Shown piece after piece: positions 26,289 through 35,200 of a stretch of 64,000 bases of DNA. Each line of letters opens with the position of its first letter. Within the stretch, counting starts at the first letter, position 1. The notes under the pieces were generated by a model that was not told the DNA's origin, did no database searches, and saw nothing but the letters and a program-made list of their open reading frames with translations. A program made the position numbers and the translations under genes. The stretch spans positions 70,838 to 134,837 of the forward strand of contig JADJSY010000024.1 in NCBI GenBank assembly GCA_016711435.1, in the 5' to 3' direction. The DNA comes from Lewinellaceae bacterium. GTDB taxonomy: Bacteria > Bacteroidota > Bacteroidia > Chitinophagales > Saprospiraceae.

Positions 26289-27243
26289 ATGCTCCAGTTT
26301 AGTAAAATGCCTCGAAAAATTGCAACCAATCAGCAGGCCAGCGAACTTGGTTTTGGTCGCAAGGTGATGACCGATGGCCGTATGATGAATGGAGATGGTT
26401 CATTTAATGTACAAAGAGAAACCATCGGATTTTGGGATAATACCTACCACCAAGCTCATAATCATGCCCTGGGCTTACTTTTTTCTGTTGGTCTTTTGCT
26501 GTTTTACCCTGCTCAATGCCATTTTTGCGACGGTTTATTGTTTAATCGGTATCGAACATCTGGGTGGTGTGCAACCGGGCAGCTTGTTTCAAAACTTTGC
26601 CAATGCCTATTTTTTCAGTAGCCAGACGCTGACGACTGTGGGGTACGGTCATATTAGCCCGCAGGGCTTGCTGACGAGCATTGTGGCTTCCATAGAATCT
26701 TTTGCAGGTTTGCTCGCTTTTGCTTTGGTTTCGGGCTTGTTGTACGGGCGCTTTTCCAGACCCCGCGCCAAGATTGTATTTAGTGAACACATGCTGGTAG
26801 CGCCTTTCAACCAGGGTCAGGCTTTGATGTTCCGAATGGGAAATGCCAGTAAAAGTGAATTGATTGAAACGGAAGTACAACTATTGATAGCCATCAACCA
26901 GCGCGACGAAACAGGAAATGTGCTGCGGAATTACTACCCATTGGGGCTGCAAATCAATAAAATATCGTTTTTTTCACTGTCCTGGACGCTGGTACATCCT
27001 TTAGATGAAAAAAGCCCCCTTCATGGTTTTTCGGAAACAGACATGCTGGAAGCCAATGCAGAGGTGATGGTATTGGTAAAAGGTACGGAAGAAACCAATC
27101 AACAACAGGTACATGCACGACGCTCTTATACGACCGAAGAGATCATATGGAATGCCCGTTTCGGACCAATTATCAGCCGTAATAGAAAAGGACAACCGCA
27201 GGTGCTGACGCGGCAAATAGGCATCTATGAACCAGTGGAATAA
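26289..27243 (+). CDS. inward-rectifier (Kir/KirBac-type) potassium channel, one frameshift
   Basis: Joined across the break, the protein has about 317 residues. A cytoplasmic N-terminus with the slide-helix region (ELGFGRKV, DGSFNVQR, GFWDNTYH) is followed by the outer helix (MPWAYFFLLVFCCFTLLNAIFA). The pore loop has the K+ filter TVGYGH, then an inner helix and a C-terminal immunoglobulin-like Kir domain (RPRAKIVFSEHMLVAPF to EEIIWNARFGPII). The frame changes at 26448-26451: CACCAAG is present where YHKLI needs CACAAG, so one C is extra. The channel probably sets membrane potential or K+ balance. Confidence 0.85.
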
Positions 27244-27244
27244 A

Positions 27245-27306
27245 TGGTGTTTGGTGTTTGGGGGTGGGGTCCGCCTTGGCAGACCCCAACACCAAACACC
27301 AAACAC
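27245..27306. repeat. GGTGTTT heptad hairpin filling a convergent gap
   Basis: GTGTTTG units and GGGGTGGGGTC at 27246-27271 pair with GACCCCAACACC and AAACACC units at 27282-27306. The element occupies the whole space between the channel stop (27243) and the kdsB stop (27306), so it probably ends transcription from both sides. Confidence 0.8.
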
Positions 27307-28028
27307 TAAAAACGCAGCAAGTCCTCCGGCGTATCTACCCCGATCGTTTCCATTTCAGTAATCCGAACAGCGATGCGAAAACCGTACTCCAGCCAGCGAA
27401 GTTGCTCCAGCGATTCGGCGCGTTCCAGCGGAGTGGGGGAGAGGGCCGTGATGTGCAGCAGGGTCTCGCGCCGGAAGCCATACAGCCCGATATGTTTGTA
27501 AAAAGTATGTTGTGTAAGCCGGTTTTCAGGGGTAGCGCCACGCAAAAAAGGGATGGCATAGCGGCTGAAATACAGTGCTTCGCCCGTTTGGGACAGCGTC
27601 ACCTTTACGATATTCGGGTTGTCGAGCGCCTCGGGCTGTTCTATTTTTTTGGCTAAGGTGGCGATACCGGATTGTGTTTGTTCCAATAATGTACGTGCCA
27701 GTAAATCAATTTGTTGCGGTTGAATAAACGGCTCGTCGCCCTGAATATTCAACACATATTCAGCATCGGGAAAATGCCCCGCCACTTCAGCGCAGCGATC
27801 TGTACCGCTCGGGTGATCGTCGCGGGTGAGCAATACATCTGCGCCGAACATACGCGCATGTTCATAAATACGTTCATCATCCGTAGCCACAACAACCCTG
27901 TCTAACAGTTCAGACAACACGGCCTGTTCGTACACACGTTGAATCATGGACTTGCCGCCTATATCGGCTAAGGGTTTGCCGGGGAACCGGGTGGACGCAA
28001 AACGAGCCGGGATGACGCCGAGAATCAT
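27306..28028 (-). CDS. kdsB: 3-deoxy-manno-octulosonate cytidylyltransferase
   Basis: KdsB activates KDO as CMP-KDO for lipopolysaccharide inner-core synthesis. From ATG 28028 (MILGVIPARFASTRFPGKPL) it has 240 residues, the normal size. Family motifs are VATDDERIYEHA, TRDDHPSGTDRCAEV, NIQGDEPFI, KHIGLYGFRRE and the ending ETIGVDTPEDL. The upstream extension of the frame lacks family sequence. It diverges from the LysM gene and indicates a typical Gram-negative envelope. Confidence 0.94.
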   Translation of the reverse strand: MILGVIPARFASTRFPGKPLADIGGKSMIQRVYEQAVLSELLDRVVVATDDERIYEHARMFGADVLLTRDDHPSGTDRCAEVAGHFPDAEYVLNIQGDEPFIQPQQIDLLARTLLEQTQSGIATLAKKIEQPEALDNPNIVKVTLSQTGEALYFSRYAIPFLRGATPENRLTQHTFYKHIGLYGFRRETLLHITALSPTPLERAESLEQLRWLEYGFRIAVRITEMETIGVDTPEDLLRF

Positions 28029-28080
28029 ATTTTTTTGAAGAGAAACTGAAGGAATTAGTGGCAGATGCTTGTTGCAAACG

Positions 28081-28089
28081 TATTTTTGC
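28081..28089 (+). promoter_or_regulatory. candidate -7 box for the LysM gene
   Basis: TATTTTTGC matches the TAnnTTTGC box of Bacteroidota promoters 39 bp before the start at 28128. No clear TTG lies at the right distance upstream, so the call rests on one box. Confidence 0.35.
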
Positions 28090-28127
28090 GCTGCAAACAT
28101 AACCGCAAAGTTCACCAAAACTGTATT

Positions 28128-28985
28128 ATGAGACCCTTATTGCCCCTTTTTATCTCCATTTTTATGGCTTTGCCGGGTATCGGTTATAGCCAGAGCGCCC
28201 CCAAAGAACTCACTTCTCCCTTGCTCACACACAAAGACTCTTTGTTTCTGACCGTTGCGGAAGGGAAAAAATTCCTCCACCACCCTGTAAAACCCAAACA
28301 AACACTGTTCTCTCTGGCACGGTATTATGGCCTCAGTCTGGAGGAATTGTATGAGTACAATTCAACATTTCGTACAGACCCTACTTTGCATGTTGGTTCC
28401 CGCGTTAAAATTCCGGTGCCCAACCGCGCCATCAAACGATATAAAACTTCCACTTTCGTCAAATCCAAAAATGTTCCGATTTATTATATCGTGCAACCCG
28501 GCGACAACCTGTACCAGATTTGTAAACGCAATTTCGGGATGCCTGTAGATTCCATCGTGCTGCGTAACAAACTGAAAAACAATAATATACATCCCGGGCA
28601 ACTTTTGATGGTCGCCTGGATGGGCGTCGACGGCGTTCCTGCCGAATGGAGACCTGTCAGGGTATTTACCAAAAACGACGCCATGAAAACCCGGTATGAA
28701 GAAGAAAAAAAACGCCACAAGGAAGGTATTTCCCAGGGCGTTTGTTTCTGGCAAAAAGACAGTAAAGAAAAAGGCGATTTATACGCCATGCACCGCGAAG
28801 CAGGTATCGGAACCATCATGGCCGTTACCAACCCGATGGGCGGACGCACCGTATACGCCAGGGTGATCGGACGTATTCCCAGCGGTTATGAAAGCAATGT
28901 CGAGGTGATTCTTTCACCCGAAGCGGCCCGGACGCTGGGCGCCAGAGACCCTCGCTTTTTTGTGAAGGTGAAATTTTTGAAGTAG
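28128..28985 (+). CDS. secreted protein with two LysM domains and RlpA-like C-terminus
   Basis: A signal peptide (LLPLFISIFMALPGIGYSQ) is followed by two peptidoglycan-binding LysM domains: KQTLFSLARYYGLSLEELYEYN to RVKIPV around residues 65-110, and YIVQPGDNLYQICKRNFG to GQLLMVAW around residues 122-165. The C-terminal 80 residues (MAVTNPMGGRTVYARVIGRIP, VILSPEAARTLGARD) resemble the double-psi barrel of RlpA-like proteins. The protein of 286 residues should bind the cell wall in the periplasm. Whether it cleaves glycan strands cannot be told. Confidence 0.8.
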   Translation: MRPLLPLFISIFMALPGIGYSQSAPKELTSPLLTHKDSLFLTVAEGKKFLHHPVKPKQTLFSLARYYGLSLEELYEYNSTFRTDPTLHVGSRVKIPVPNRAIKRYKTSTFVKSKNVPIYYIVQPGDNLYQICKRNFGMPVDSIVLRNKLKNNNIHPGQLLMVAWMGVDGVPAEWRPVRVFTKNDAMKTRYEEEKKRHKEGISQGVCFWQKDSKEKGDLYAMHREAGIGTIMAVTNPMGGRTVYARVIGRIPSGYESNVEVILSPEAARTLGARDPRFFVKVKFLK

Positions 28986-28988
28986 GGG

Positions 28989-29102
28989 GTTTTAGTGTTT
29001 TCGGGTTTTGGTGTTTTGGGGAGCTCCGCTTTTGGCGTTTCAGATAGACAAATACCAAACATTACCACTCCAAAACACTAAAACACCAAAACACTAAAAC
29101 AC
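28989..29102. repeat. TTTTAGTG/TTTTGGTG heptad-type hairpin
   Basis: Left units at 28989-29020 (TTAGTGTTTTC, GGTTTTGGTG, TTTTGGGG) pair loosely with AAAACACTAAAACACC units at 29070-29102. The space between holds a GGAGCTCCGCTTTTGGCG core like that of the GTGTTTn hairpins. It lies between two plus-strand genes. Confidence 0.75.
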
Positions 29103-29117
29103 ATAAATACATAAACA

Positions 29118-29921
29118 ATGAAGTATTATTTTTTCGCCTTTGGCGTATTCATCCTTATCGCCCTTTCGGCTTGTAAACAAGACGGGAAAAGTAACGGCAA
29201 TCCGCTCGATGAGACCAATGCCAGCACCCTTTCCGGTTACTGGGTTTCCATTGATTTCTGCTCACGCGCAGGCAAAGCAGGCTCTATTCTTAAAACGATC
29301 AATGGCAGGAACAAACCGTATGCCTATGCATTCACATTTGACGGTGGCAATCCCGACAGTGTAACCTGTTATAACGGATTTGAAACCTGGAAAATGCACG
29401 TGACCTATCGAAAAGATACCCTCGAAATCAAAAATGCCAAAGGAGACCGATCCATTTATCTGGTTTACGATCCGGCGACCAATAAAGACCTGACTTTATT
29501 TGACGGTACAAGTGGAAGCACCCAGATCGACCGCTTTACGCTTTCCAAAGCAAAAGTAAAAAATGGGTACTCCGCTTTCCGGACGGCAATCAATTCCAGT
29601 ATGATGGCAGGTAATTTTGAATCCACCGGAAAAGGAGCCGGCCCGGTGCGTTTTGGCGCCGAGGGAAACATGACCGGCTATAAAGATTATGACCGCTATG
29701 AATTATGTGCCGGGGGCGATTGTTTTGTGTTGAAAGATATGGACGTTATTTCACTGCGCAATTCGAAAAAAGAGGACGCAGAACAAATGTTCGGCTTTCG
29801 TTTCTCCTCGAAAAAGGACAGCCTTTTTCTGTACAACCTGATTAATCAGAATCCCGAAGAAAAAGGCGCCTACGTGACAGGCGACATCGCACAGACATTT
29901 TTGAGAAAAAACTCCAAATAA
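29118..29921 (+). CDS. hypothetical lipoprotein
   Basis: The 267-residue protein begins with a lipoprotein signal (FFAFGVFILIALSAC with lipid-anchor Cys19). The mature part starts with a flexible Lys/Asn/Gly-rich segment and goes on with a beta-rich domain (SGYWVSIDFCSRAG, YAYAFTFDGGNPDSV, YNGFETWKMHVTYRKDTLEI). I do not recognise a family. It should sit in the outer or inner membrane facing the periplasm. It is 3 bp upstream of ribH, so the two are probably cotranscribed, though no functional link is evident. Confidence 0.7.
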   Translation: MKYYFFAFGVFILIALSACKQDGKSNGNPLDETNASTLSGYWVSIDFCSRAGKAGSILKTINGRNKPYAYAFTFDGGNPDSVTCYNGFETWKMHVTYRKDTLEIKNAKGDRSIYLVYDPATNKDLTLFDGTSGSTQIDRFTLSKAKVKNGYSAFRTAINSSMMAGNFESTGKGAGPVRFGAEGNMTGYKDYDRYELCAGGDCFVLKDMDVISLRNSKKEDAEQMFGFRFSSKKDSLFLYNLINQNPEEKGAYVTGDIAQTFLRKNSK

Positions 29922-29923
29922 CA

Positions 29924-30439
29924 ATGGCCAGCGCATTAAAAAACCTGTCTGCATACGATGCTGCTACGATACCGGATGCCGGAGACCTGGCATTCGGTAT
30001 CGTCGTAGCCGAATGGAACGCCCATATTACCCATGCCCTGTACGAGGGCTGTTACGACACCTTGTTGAAACACGGCGCAAAACCTGAAAACATCTATACG
30101 GTTCAGGTGCCAGGCTCGTTTGAACTGCCCGCAGGCGCGCGTATCCTGCACGGCCAACACAAATTAGATGCCGTGATCTGTCTGGGCTGCGTCATCAAAG
30201 GGGAGACGAGCCACAATGAATACATCAACAATGCCGTCGCACAAGGCCTCACAAGCCTCAGTATCGCCACCGGCAGCCCTTTTATTTTTGGGGTACTGAC
30301 ACCCAATGACGAACAGCAGGCCCTCGACCGGGCAGGCGGTCAGCACGGCAACAAAGGGGTCGAAGCAGCCGTAACGGCGATCCGTATGGCAGCACTGAAG
30401 AAAAACCCGGATCAGGAGAAACGGAAGATCGGGTTTTAG
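29924..30439 (+). CDS. ribH: 6,7-dimethyl-8-ribityllumazine synthase
   Basis: RibH joins 5-amino-6-ribitylaminouracil and 3,4-dihydroxy-2-butanone-4-phosphate in riboflavin synthesis. The 171-residue protein has the family motifs FGIVVAEWNAHIT, VQVPGSFELPAGA, LGCVIKGETSHNEYIN with the catalytic His, and FGVLTPNDEQQALDRAGG. No other rib gene and no visible FMN riboswitch lies nearby; the gene follows a lipoprotein gene by 3 bp. The C-terminus carries an extra basic tail (KKNPDQEKRKIGF). Confidence 0.95.
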   Translation: MASALKNLSAYDAATIPDAGDLAFGIVVAEWNAHITHALYEGCYDTLLKHGAKPENIYTVQVPGSFELPAGARILHGQHKLDAVICLGCVIKGETSHNEYINNAVAQGLTSLSIATGSPFIFGVLTPNDEQQALDRAGGQHGNKGVEAAVTAIRMAALKKNPDQEKRKIGF

Positions 30440-30748
30440 GGATGTTGCGCTTCGCGCACGTAGAGTTATGGGGCGCGCTTCGCGCCCCTCGTAGGAATAA
30501 TGGCAACGCAGATTGAGCGGATTAGGCGGATTGACGCGGATTTTTTCCCACGTAGAGTAGCCCCTCGTAGAGTTAATGGCAACGCGGATTGGGCGGATGA
30601 CGCGGATTTACGCGGATTTTTCCCTCGTAGAGTTGACGGATTTTCCGCTTTTGTCAACTCTACGAGGGGAAAATCCGCGTAAATCCGCGTCATCCGCCCA
30701 ATCCGCGTTGCCATTATTCCTACGCAAGCGCGAAGCGCGCGCACCCCC
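30440..30748. repeat. GCGGATT repeat region with a 64-bp-stem hairpin
   Basis: The gap between convergent ribH and the OmpA gene holds no gene. It contains degenerate units GCGGATTGG, GCGGATGAC and GCGGATTTAC plus GCGCTTCGCGC palindromes. Positions 30574-30637 are matched by their complement at 30653-30716, 63 of 64 positions, with a 15-nt loop. A related shorter copy of the left arm starts near 30505. It may act as a terminator or be a mobile palindromic unit. Confidence 0.9.
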
Positions 30749-32541
30749 CTACTTCTTCTCCATCAAAAACAAATTAAACTCTACCCGCCGGTTTTTCGTC
30801 CGGCCAGCAGCCGTTTTGTTATCGGCGACCGGGCGTGTTTCCCCGAATCCCGCCGATTTCAGGCGGTTTTTGTCGATGCCTTTTTTAACTAAGAAATCGA
30901 GGCAGGCGAGTGCGCGTTTTTCAGACAGAAGTTGATTGCTTTTGTCGTTACCGGCGCTGTCCGTATGGCCGTCCATGCTGAGACCGTAGTAGGGATATTT
31001 GGCCAGGATATTGGCAATATCCGTCAGAATTTTGCTGGATTCGGCTTTCAGAATGGCTTTTCCGGTCTGGAATTTGACGGCTTTGACCGCCAGTTCCAGT
31101 TTTTCCCGGTCTTTCTTTTCCACGACGGGACAGCCCTTGTTATCTTTCGGGCCGACGATGGTGGGGCAGAGGTCCAGGGCGTCTTCCACGCCATCGTTGT
31201 CGGTATCGGGACAACCTTTGAATTCGGCCTTGCCGGCCACGAGCAGGCAGGCATCTAATTTATCTTCCACGCCGTCGCCGTCGGTGTCGCGCACGGGGCA
31301 GCCGTAATAATACTCCAGCGGCCCTGATTCGGTCGGACAGGCGTCGAAGCGGTCTTCAATACCGTCGCCGTCCGTGTCGGGGCAGCCGTTGAATTGCAAT
31401 AAACCCGCCACAGTAGCGCAGGAATCTTTGCGGTCTTCGATGCCATCATGGTCAGTATCGGGGCAGCCCTTAAACTGGGCCAATCCGGGAAGGGTAGGGC
31501 ACTCATCGTCCACATCCGGAATACTGTCATTGTCCACATCCTTGATCGGGCAACCGCCCAGCGATACCACGCCGTATTTGTGCGGGCATTCATCGTCGCG
31601 GTCGGCGATACCGTCGTGGTCGGCATCGGGGCAGCCTTGTGTGCGGCCGAAGCCGGGGATTTCCGGGCATTTGTCCAATTTGTCTGCAATGCCGTCGCCG
31701 TCCTTGTCTTTTTGCCGAGCCGGACAGCAATGTTCAGTCCGGCGAACCAGTACCAGTCGGGTTTATCGGGATTACCGGACAGGCTGATGCCGTCAAAGTA
31801 GTCGGAAAAAGCAGTGCGGGCGCCCAGTTCCAGACCGATCATCCAGGTTCTGCTGAGATCGAGGTTGAGTCCTGCGCCCAGGGCCAGGGTCGGTTCGCGC
31901 TGGGTTTTACCGCCGACGCGAAGATCCTCCACTGCTTTTGGTAGCAAACTGGATCCTTCCAGGAATGCCTGGTCAAAAACGGCTTCCGCTTTGCTGAAAA
32001 CGAAACCGCCGCCGGCAAACAGATAGGGTGCAAGCATGGATTTGAACTTATTGATATGCGCAATTTGCCGGTACCTGTCTAATTCATACACGGTAGTATC
32101 CACCCTGCGGAAACGTTTTTTTCCAAAAATATCCCATTCTGCCTGTATGGAAAATTCAGTTATTTTAGTTTCAAACGCGTATTTTCGATTTTGACGCCAG
32201 TCGGTATCGGTATAATCCACGTCTTTTGCGGCGATTTTGCCAAGCAGCAGATTGCCGCGCAGGGCCAGGATCGGACACAGGTGGCGGCGGAGAAATATGC
32301 CTCCGGCCGGTTTTAAACCGGTTGTATTGGATAGGCGGTCGTTGGACAAATCACCATTGTAACGCATCGTACCCAGCGCAAGTCCGAGTTCGGTCGTTTT
32401 TTCAAAAAATCGCGCAGTATCGGCGAAATTAAAAGTCTCTTCTTTGGGCAGGAGACTTGATTTGCCGTTAGGCATTTGCGCCACTGATATCTGGCATACC
32501 AAAAGCAGCCCGATGGCAGGGAGTTTGAGAATATGGCGCAT
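30749..32541 (-). CDS. OmpA-family outer-membrane protein with thrombospondin type 3 repeats, one frameshift
   Basis: Joined across the break, the protein has about 597 residues. A signal peptide (LPAIGLLLVCQISVAQ) precedes an N-terminal beta-barrel-like domain of about 230 residues, ending WYWFAGLNIAVRLGKK. Seven or so calcium-binding TSP3 repeats of the form DTDGDGIEDRFDACP follow. The C-terminal OmpA domain (FQTGKAILKAESSKIL, MDGHTDSAGNDKSNQ, GFGETRPVADNKTAAGRTKNRRVEF) binds peptidoglycan. The frame breaks at the T run 31709-31713: five bases are present where GKKDKDGDG needs six. It likely ties the outer membrane to the wall. Confidence 0.87.
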
Positions 32542-32674
32542 ATCGGATTTATATTGTGTAGAAAAAATGAGTAAACGGATTAACCCTTCCGGGCAAAAGT
32601 AATAATACCTGCCAGCGATTTGACAATTTAGCGCCGTAAGAAGCCAAGTTCTGTCGTATAAACTACATAAAGTC

Positions 32675-32753
32675 ATGAGGGATGAGGAATGAGGGATGAC
32701 CGAGCGTGATGTCCGACATAACGTTCGGTCATCCCTCATTCCTCATCCCTCAT
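32675..32753. repeat. ATGAGGn heptad hairpin with CCGAGCGT core
   Basis: Units ATGAGGG, ATGAGGA, ATGAGGG and ATGACCGAGCGT at 32675-32707 pair with 32721-32753, 32 of 33 positions. The 13-nt loop contains TGTCCGACA. It lies in the divergent gap between the OmpA gene and the MBL gene. The core recurs at 34071-34104. Confidence 0.85.
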
Positions 32754-32788
32754 TCCATGTTCCATCAATTACATTTACCTTTGTAATC

Positions 32789-33646
32789 ATGAAACTGACC
32801 GTTATACCAGCCGGCACCTTAAAACTTGATGGCGGCGCTATGTTCGGAGTCGTTCCCCGCACGATGTGGTCGAAACTGAACCCGCCGGATGAGCAAAATC
32901 TGTGCACCTGGGCTATGCGCGCCTTGCTTGTCCAAACGGCAGATCGCAACATCCTCATCGACACCGGCGTCGGCAATAAGCAGGATGACAAATTTCGTAC
33001 CCATTTCAAACCGGAGGGAACAAATGCGTTATTTGATTCCTTGCAGCAGGCCGGGTTGGAACGGAATGACATCACGGATGTTTTTCTAACGCACCTGCAT
33101 TTTGACCATTGCGGCGGCGCGCTCTGGAAAAACGAAACCTCGAATGAAGTGGAATTATCTTTTCCAAAGGCCACATATTGGTCGAACGAACGCCATTTTA
33201 AATGGGCCATGCAACCCAATGACCGGGAAAAAGCCTCTTTTCTGCAAGAAAACTTTCTGCCCCTGTATGAAAAAGGCCGGCTCCGGTTTTTGCCGGTCAA
33301 ACAAAACGAAGTCTTTCTACCCGGATTCCGGGTGCGTTTTTATTACGGCCATACCGAGGCAATGATGGCGCCGCTGCTGCAAACGGATCGCGGCGAACTG
33401 TTGTATTGCGCCGACGCGATGCCCTCTCAATGGCATATCGGAATGCCGTATATCATGGCTTACGACGTGCGGCCGCTGTTGACCATGCAAGAAAAAGCGA
33501 AGATGCTGGAGGAGGCGGTTCGCAAAAAACAAATACTGTTTTTTGAACACGATCCGATTGCGGAATGCGGCACGGTGCGCCGCGAAGCGACCGGGCGGAT
33601 TGTGCTCGACCGGGCAGGCGCCTTGTCGGATTTACTCTATTTTTGA
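32789..33646 (+). CDS. MBL-fold metallo-hydrolase
   Basis: The protein of 285 residues starts at ATG 32789 (MKLTVIPAGTLKLDGGAMFG). It contains the metal-binding THLHFDHCGG motif near residue 105, an upstream LIDTGVGNK, a later His in YYGHTEAM, an Asp in LLYCADAMPSQW and a C-terminal His in FEHDPIAEC. This is the lactonase/quorum-quenching-like branch of metallo-beta-lactamase-fold hydrolases, but the substrate cannot be told. Its 3' end overlaps the convergent lipoprotein gene by 15 bp. Confidence 0.85.
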   Translation: MKLTVIPAGTLKLDGGAMFGVVPRTMWSKLNPPDEQNLCTWAMRALLVQTADRNILIDTGVGNKQDDKFRTHFKPEGTNALFDSLQQAGLERNDITDVFLTHLHFDHCGGALWKNETSNEVELSFPKATYWSNERHFKWAMQPNDREKASFLQENFLPLYEKGRLRFLPVKQNEVFLPGFRVRFYYGHTEAMMAPLLQTDRGELLYCADAMPSQWHIGMPYIMAYDVRPLLTMQEKAKMLEEAVRKKQILFFEHDPIAECGTVRREATGRIVLDRAGALSDLLYF

Positions 33647-33997
33647 AAAAAACAACACTTGCTCTTTTTCCGCGCGCAGCATTTTTAGTTTCAGCGAGTC
33701 CTCTGTCAGCAACAGGATTTTCAAGGCGCGTTCTTCCGCATCACGTCTGGTGGAATCCCGCAAAAAAAGGTAACTGGCAGAAGTACGGAAGGCGCCTTTT
33801 TCCCGGTATAATCCGATCGAACGAAATTCGTATATCCGGTTGGGGTGCAGCACCAATCCAACAGAATCTAAGGGTACTTGAATGGCCTGCCCGTCCTGAT
33901 AATAGCCGGTCAGCCGCCAGGCGCCTTCCAACAGCCGGGTATCGGGCGCGCAGGCGCTGATAAATGTTAAGCTGCCCAACAAAAAAATCCACTTCAT
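33632..33997 (-). CDS. small lipocalin-like hypothetical lipoprotein
   Basis: The 121-residue protein has a lipoprotein signal (MKWIFLLGSLTFISAC, lipid Cys16). The beta-rich mature domain begins LLEGAWRLTGYYQDG, the opening typical of small lipocalin-like Bacteroidota lipoproteins that start with a xGxW motif. It ends LKMLRAEKEQVLFFSKIE. Function is unknown. The stop lies inside the end of the convergent MBL gene, so the tails of the two mRNAs are antisense to each other. Confidence 0.65.
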   Translation of the reverse strand: MKWIFLLGSLTFISACAPDTRLLEGAWRLTGYYQDGQAIQVPLDSVGLVLHPNRIYEFRSIGLYREKGAFRTSASYLFLRDSTRRDAEERALKILLLTEDSLKLKMLRAEKEQVLFFSKIE

Positions 33998-34042
33998 GTT
34001 ATATGCGTTTAAGAGGGCGAAGGTAAAAGGAATGACTTGATA

Positions 34043-34140
34043 GGAATGAGGGAATGAGGTATGAGGTATGACCGAGCGTTATGTCCGACATAACGCTCGG
34101 TCATTCCTCATACCTCATACCTCATTCCATACCTCATTCC
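34043..34140. repeat. ATGAGGT heptad hairpin with CCGAGCGT core
   Basis: Units of GGAATGAG and GGTATGA type lead to ATGACCGAGCGTTA at 34069-34082, which pairs perfectly with TAACGCTCGGTCAT at 34091-34104 around TGTCCGACA. Outer arms pair imperfectly out to 34140. The core is the same as at 32698-32731, and again the gap is divergent. Confidence 0.85.
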
Positions 34141-34190
34141 TAAGAAATTCCTGACCAATGTATTTTTTATCAATTTTTCCGCTGATACCC

Positions 34191-35060
34191 ATGCGTTTAC
34201 ACCTGTTCTTATACCTGATTATGTCATTTTTAATGACTGTTTCCTGCGTTAAACCCAAAATTTATAAAGCCGAATTGTCGGCGCGCAGCGCAGCAGAAGC
34301 CCGGGAAAAAGTGCTGGTAAAGGAACTGGGCGACCGGAAAAACGAAACTTCCACCCTGATAAAACAAGTAGGCGATCTCAACCGGACGATCGGCGTTCAG
34401 GAAAATGAAATCAGCAACCTGCGCAACGAACTGTCCAACCGCACCCAGGTCATGGGCGCATCTTCCAGCAGATTAGCCAACGAAAAAGCCGAACTGGAAA
34501 AAGAACTGACTGCCAAAAAATTCCTGCTGAACCAAAGGGAAGAGACACTACAGCGCATTCGCGACGCGCAGGCAGATCGAAAAAAATTAGTAGACGAAAT
34601 GGATACAGCTCTGGCAAGCGTCTATGCGCCTTTTGCCGAATCAGGCGTCACGGTTACCATAAACAATGAAACGGTATTGCTTACCTTGCCAGACAAGAGC
34701 CTTTTTGATGATAAAGCCCTGAATATCAGTGCTGCCGGCAAAGAATTGCTGATGCCGTTGGCCGAATTTTTGGCTGCTCGGCCCAGCCTCGATGTCGACG
34801 TGGAGGCATACACAGACAATATACTTCCGCCCAAGGAAAAATCCCTGAAAGATACCTGGGACTGGAGTTTGCAGCGGGCAACCAACCTCACCCGCGTGCT
34901 GATCCGCGAATTCAACATCAACGCCAACCAGTTAACGCCCGTCGGGCGCGGCGAGTTTTATCCGATCACGTCCAATGAAACGCCGGAAGGGCGGCAAAAA
35001 AACCGCAGGACGGTGGTGGTATTGCGCCCGGCATTGCCCGCTGTGCCAGGCGCGGATTAA
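34191..35060 (+). CDS. OmpA-family lipoprotein with coiled-coil stalk
   Basis: ATG 34191 starts a lipoprotein signal (LYLIMSFLMTVSC). Residues 25-140 form a coiled coil rich in Glu, Lys, Asn and Leu (ISNLRNELSNRTQVM, AELEKELTAKKFLLNQREE). The C-terminal 130 residues are an OmpA-like peptidoglycan-binding domain: LPDKSLFDDKALNIS, DVDVEAYTDNILPP, LQRATNLTRVLI and VGRGEFYPITSNETPEGRQKNRRTVVVL. The protein should span from a membrane anchor to the cell wall. An alternative ATG at 34158 would add eleven residues and weaken the signal. Confidence 0.85.
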   Translation: MRLHLFLYLIMSFLMTVSCVKPKIYKAELSARSAAEAREKVLVKELGDRKNETSTLIKQVGDLNRTIGVQENEISNLRNELSNRTQVMGASSSRLANEKAELEKELTAKKFLLNQREETLQRIRDAQADRKKLVDEMDTALASVYAPFAESGVTVTINNETVLLTLPDKSLFDDKALNISAAGKELLMPLAEFLAARPSLDVDVEAYTDNILPPKEKSLKDTWDWSLQRATNLTRVLIREFNINANQLTPVGRGEFYPITSNETPEGRQKNRRTVVVLRPALPAVPGAD

Positions 35061-35142
35061 ATGATAAGCAAGAGACATCCCAAATTTCAGAAGCTTGTTT
35101 TTCTATATTCCGAGCGCCCTAAGCGTTTATTTTATATGAAAA

Positions 35143-35176
35143 ATCCCGAACTTTTCTTCAGTGAAAAGTTCGGGAT
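35143..35176. terminator. 14-bp-stem bidirectional terminator
   Basis: ATCCCGAACTTTTC at 35143-35156 pairs with GAAAAGTTCGGGAT at 35163-35176 across a 6-nt loop. It lies between the end of the OmpA lipoprotein gene and the end of the minus-strand acidic gene at 35201, and so can serve both. Confidence 0.75.
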
Positions 35177-35200
35177 GATTCCTGTTTGCTTCAAAAATCC

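Noticed and set aside
30440..30748. Insertion sequence or transposon
   Set aside because: No transposase frame and no clear target-site duplication; kept as a repeat region only.
32776..32783. TACCTTTG as -7 box for the MBL gene
   Set aside because: It ends only 5 bp before the start codon and no TTG lies at the right distance; a leaderless start is possible but unsupported. The same holds for TACTTTTG at 42188-42195.
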